Shown here in pieces: positions 6,540-7,371 of a DNA stretch of 7,371 bases. Made by a program: the position numbers and the translations under genes. Source of the stretch: an uncultured Collinsella sp. (GTDB lineage: Bacteria; Actinomycetota; Coriobacteriia; Coriobacteriales; Coriobacteriaceae); NCBI GenBank assembly GCA_900547765.1, contig URIA01000066.1, positions 1 to 7,371 of the forward strand. The letters are read 5' to 3'. The stretch's first letter is position 1, and every line of letters starts with the position of its first letter. The notes beneath the pieces are model-generated. The model did not search any database, had not been told where the DNA came from, and was given only the letters and a program-made list of their open reading frames with translations.

Positions 6540-6577
6540 TGATAAACGTTGGTGCTCCTTTAGTAAAACCTTTATCA
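6540..6577 (-). promoter_or_regulatory. Dyad upstream of the orphan gene
   Basis: Arms TGATAAA (6540-6546) and TTTATCA (6571-6577) pair perfectly. After one mismatch, GTT (6548-6550) pairs with AAC (6567-6569), leaving a 16-nt loop. It lies 37-74 nt before the orphan gene's start codon, so it could be a 5' leader hairpin or a protein-binding site. No good promoter hexamers were found here for the minus strand, so transcript position is unknown. Confidence 0.35.
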
Positions 6578-6657
6578 GAGGTTATGCGTTCGTCATTTAG
6601 GCAAGTGGTAAAAAACCGCAGGGTAGACGGGATAAAACGTTTAACCATCCCATTTGT

Positions 6658-6686
6658 TTGTCACATTCTGAAGGTACTTTTATGCA
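6658..6686 (+). promoter_or_regulatory. Candidate nitroreductase promoter
   Basis: TTGTCA (6658-6663) and TATGCA (6681-6686) are 17 bp apart. If used, transcription would start near 6693 and leave a leader of about 105 nt. TTGACC at 6729-6734 is a better -35 by itself, but has no -10 at proper spacing. Confidence 0.3.
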
Positions 6687-6797
6687 AACCTACTTTCCCA
6701 ATTGGAATCTATCCTTTTGGCCGGGCAATTGACCGTCTATCGTTTAAGCCCGACGGGTATGAACGGGGCATCTGCAACGCCACCGCAAGGAGACACC

Positions 6798-7319
6798 ATG
6801 GAGACCATCGAAGCGCTCATTCACCGCCGCAGCTGCCGCAACTACAGCGATCGTCCCGTCGAGGCCGAAAAGCTTGCACGTATTATCGAAGCCGGCCAAT
6901 ATGCACCGAGCGGCATGGGCCGCCAACCGGTGACGTTTGTCGCCGTCACCGACCCCGCGACCGTCGAGCGTCTCTCACAGCTCAACGCCCAGGTCATGGG
7001 CAGCAACAGCGACCCCTTCTATGGCGCCAAGACCGTTGTGGTGGTACTGGTCGACCGCAGCGTGCCCACGTATCTGGAAGACGGCTCGCTCGCCATGGGC
7101 AACTTGCTCAACGCCGCCTATGCACTGGGTGTCGATTCGTGCTGGATTCACCGCGCGCACGAGGTCTTTGACTCGCCCGAGGGCCTGGAGCTGCTGGCCA
7201 GCTGGGGCCTGCCCGCCGACGGCAACCTGCGCGGTGTCGGTCACTGCATTCTGGGCTATGCCGAGGACACGCTACCCGAGCCCAAACCCCGCCGCGACAA
7301 CGTGGTGTATGTAAAGTAA
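6798..7319 (+). CDS. Small nitroreductase-family flavoprotein
   Basis: This 173-residue protein belongs to the FMN-dependent nitroreductase family, which reduces nitro, quinone or other electron-poor compounds with NAD(P)H, usually as a cytoplasmic homodimer. The N-terminus has the FMN phosphate-binding motif HRRSCRNYSDRPV (9-21). Then come AGQYAPSGMGRQPVTFVAV (32-50), GAKTVVVVL (76-84), the conserved helix SLAMGNLLNAAYALGVDSCW (97-116) and the C-terminal family ending GYAEDTLPEPKPRRDNVVYVK (153-173), whose Lys-Pro-Arg is typical. It is a short member (full-size NfsB-type enzymes are about 217). The ATG at 6798 follows AAGGAG with 5 nt spacing; the frame is open back to 6702, but that stretch lacks family features. 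The gene is monocistronic and ends at a strong terminator. The physiological substrate is unknown. Confidence 0.92.
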   Translation: METIEALIHRRSCRNYSDRPVEAEKLARIIEAGQYAPSGMGRQPVTFVAVTDPATVERLSQLNAQVMGSNSDPFYGAKTVVVVLVDRSVPTYLEDGSLAMGNLLNAAYALGVDSCWIHRAHEVFDSPEGLELLASWGLPADGNLRGVGHCILGYAEDTLPEPKPRRDNVVYVK

Positions 7320-7323
7320 ATCA

Positions 7324-7353
7324 AAACCACCCCTAAAAGGGGTGGTTTGCTCT
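7324..7353 (+). terminator. Rho-independent terminator of the nitroreductase gene
   Basis: AAACCACCCC (7324-7333) and GGGGTGGTTT (7339-7348) form a perfect 10-bp stem with loop TAAAA, starting 5 nt after the stop codon. The downstream T-run is short (TTTGCTCTT). The symmetrical A/T ends mean it could act in both directions. A further small dyad, AGGGT-ATA-ACCCT, follows at 7355-7367. Confidence 0.85.
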
Positions 7354-7371
7354 TAGGGTATAACCCTTGGA

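Larger units (their letters stand above)
6504..6797. other. Divergent intergenic region, 294 bp
   Basis: This AT-richer stretch carries the upstream signals of the orphan gene (minus) and the nitroreductase gene (plus). It holds a dyad at 6540-6577, a candidate plus-strand promoter at 6658-6686, the 8-bp palindrome AAACGTTT (6635-6642), and GGGAT/ATCCC arms at 6629-6651. An 11-bp word, TTTGTCACATT (6657-6667), also occurs at 1798-1808. I see no convincing small gene and no riboswitch I recognise. Confidence 0.5.

Noticed and set aside
6687..6797. FMN riboswitch before the flavoenzyme gene
   Set aside because: The conserved FMN aptamer strings are absent; only generic short pairings are seen.
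6539..7171. 210-codon plus-strand frame overlapping the nitroreductase
   Set aside because: It shifts out of frame with the nitroreductase, becomes Arg-rich low-complexity sequence, and lacks any motif.
1..7371. Mobile element, CRISPR array, toxin-antitoxin or phage-defence island
   Set aside because: No transposase, integrase, spaced repeats, tRNA edge or defence-type domain is present, and gene style looks uniform across the window.
7355..7371. TATAAC (7359-7364) as a promoter of a following gene
   Set aside because: No -35 hexamer exists at proper distance, and the next gene is outside the window; the motif is also part of a small dyad.

Overview
The window is GC-rich and gene-dense. It reads like chromosomal DNA of a gut Actinobacterium of the class Coriobacteriia, most likely Collinsella. 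That assignment rests on base composition, protein style and remembered resemblance, not on a search. There are seven protein-coding genes, no RNA gene, no insertion sequence and no CRISPR array. I found no clearly new system: the gene families are ordinary, and the interest lies in regulatory DNA and in details of individual proteins.

Left part (1-1810). A DedA-family membrane protein on the minus strand has its own terminator. It diverges from cysE (serine O-acetyltransferase, plus strand), the committed step of cysteine synthesis. The roughly 220 bp between them hold both promoters and paired repeats around the cysE promoter. cysE ends at a strong GC hairpin, followed by a 31-bp near-perfect palindrome that abuts the convergent operon.

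Middle (1807-6108). A compact minus-strand operon runs marR-type regulator, ABC exporter half A, ABC exporter half B, with overlapping or 1-nt junctions. The two ABC halves have complementary departures from consensus. Half A has Asp at the catalytic Walker B position and Gln in the H-loop. Half B has normal catalytic residues but an ISQGQ signature. This is the pattern of a heterodimeric exporter with one degenerate ATP site. Two exact 16-bp direct repeats lie in the regulator's promoter, one of them filling the -35/-10 spacer, which suggests autoregulation of the whole operon. The substrate cannot be read from sequence; drug or toxic-compound export is the usual role of such sets.

Right part (6151-7371). 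A 96-residue orphan protein on the minus strand has an excellent ribosome binding site and a textbook terminator. Across a 294-bp divergent intergenic region lies a small FMN-dependent nitroreductase on the plus strand, ending in a strong terminator.
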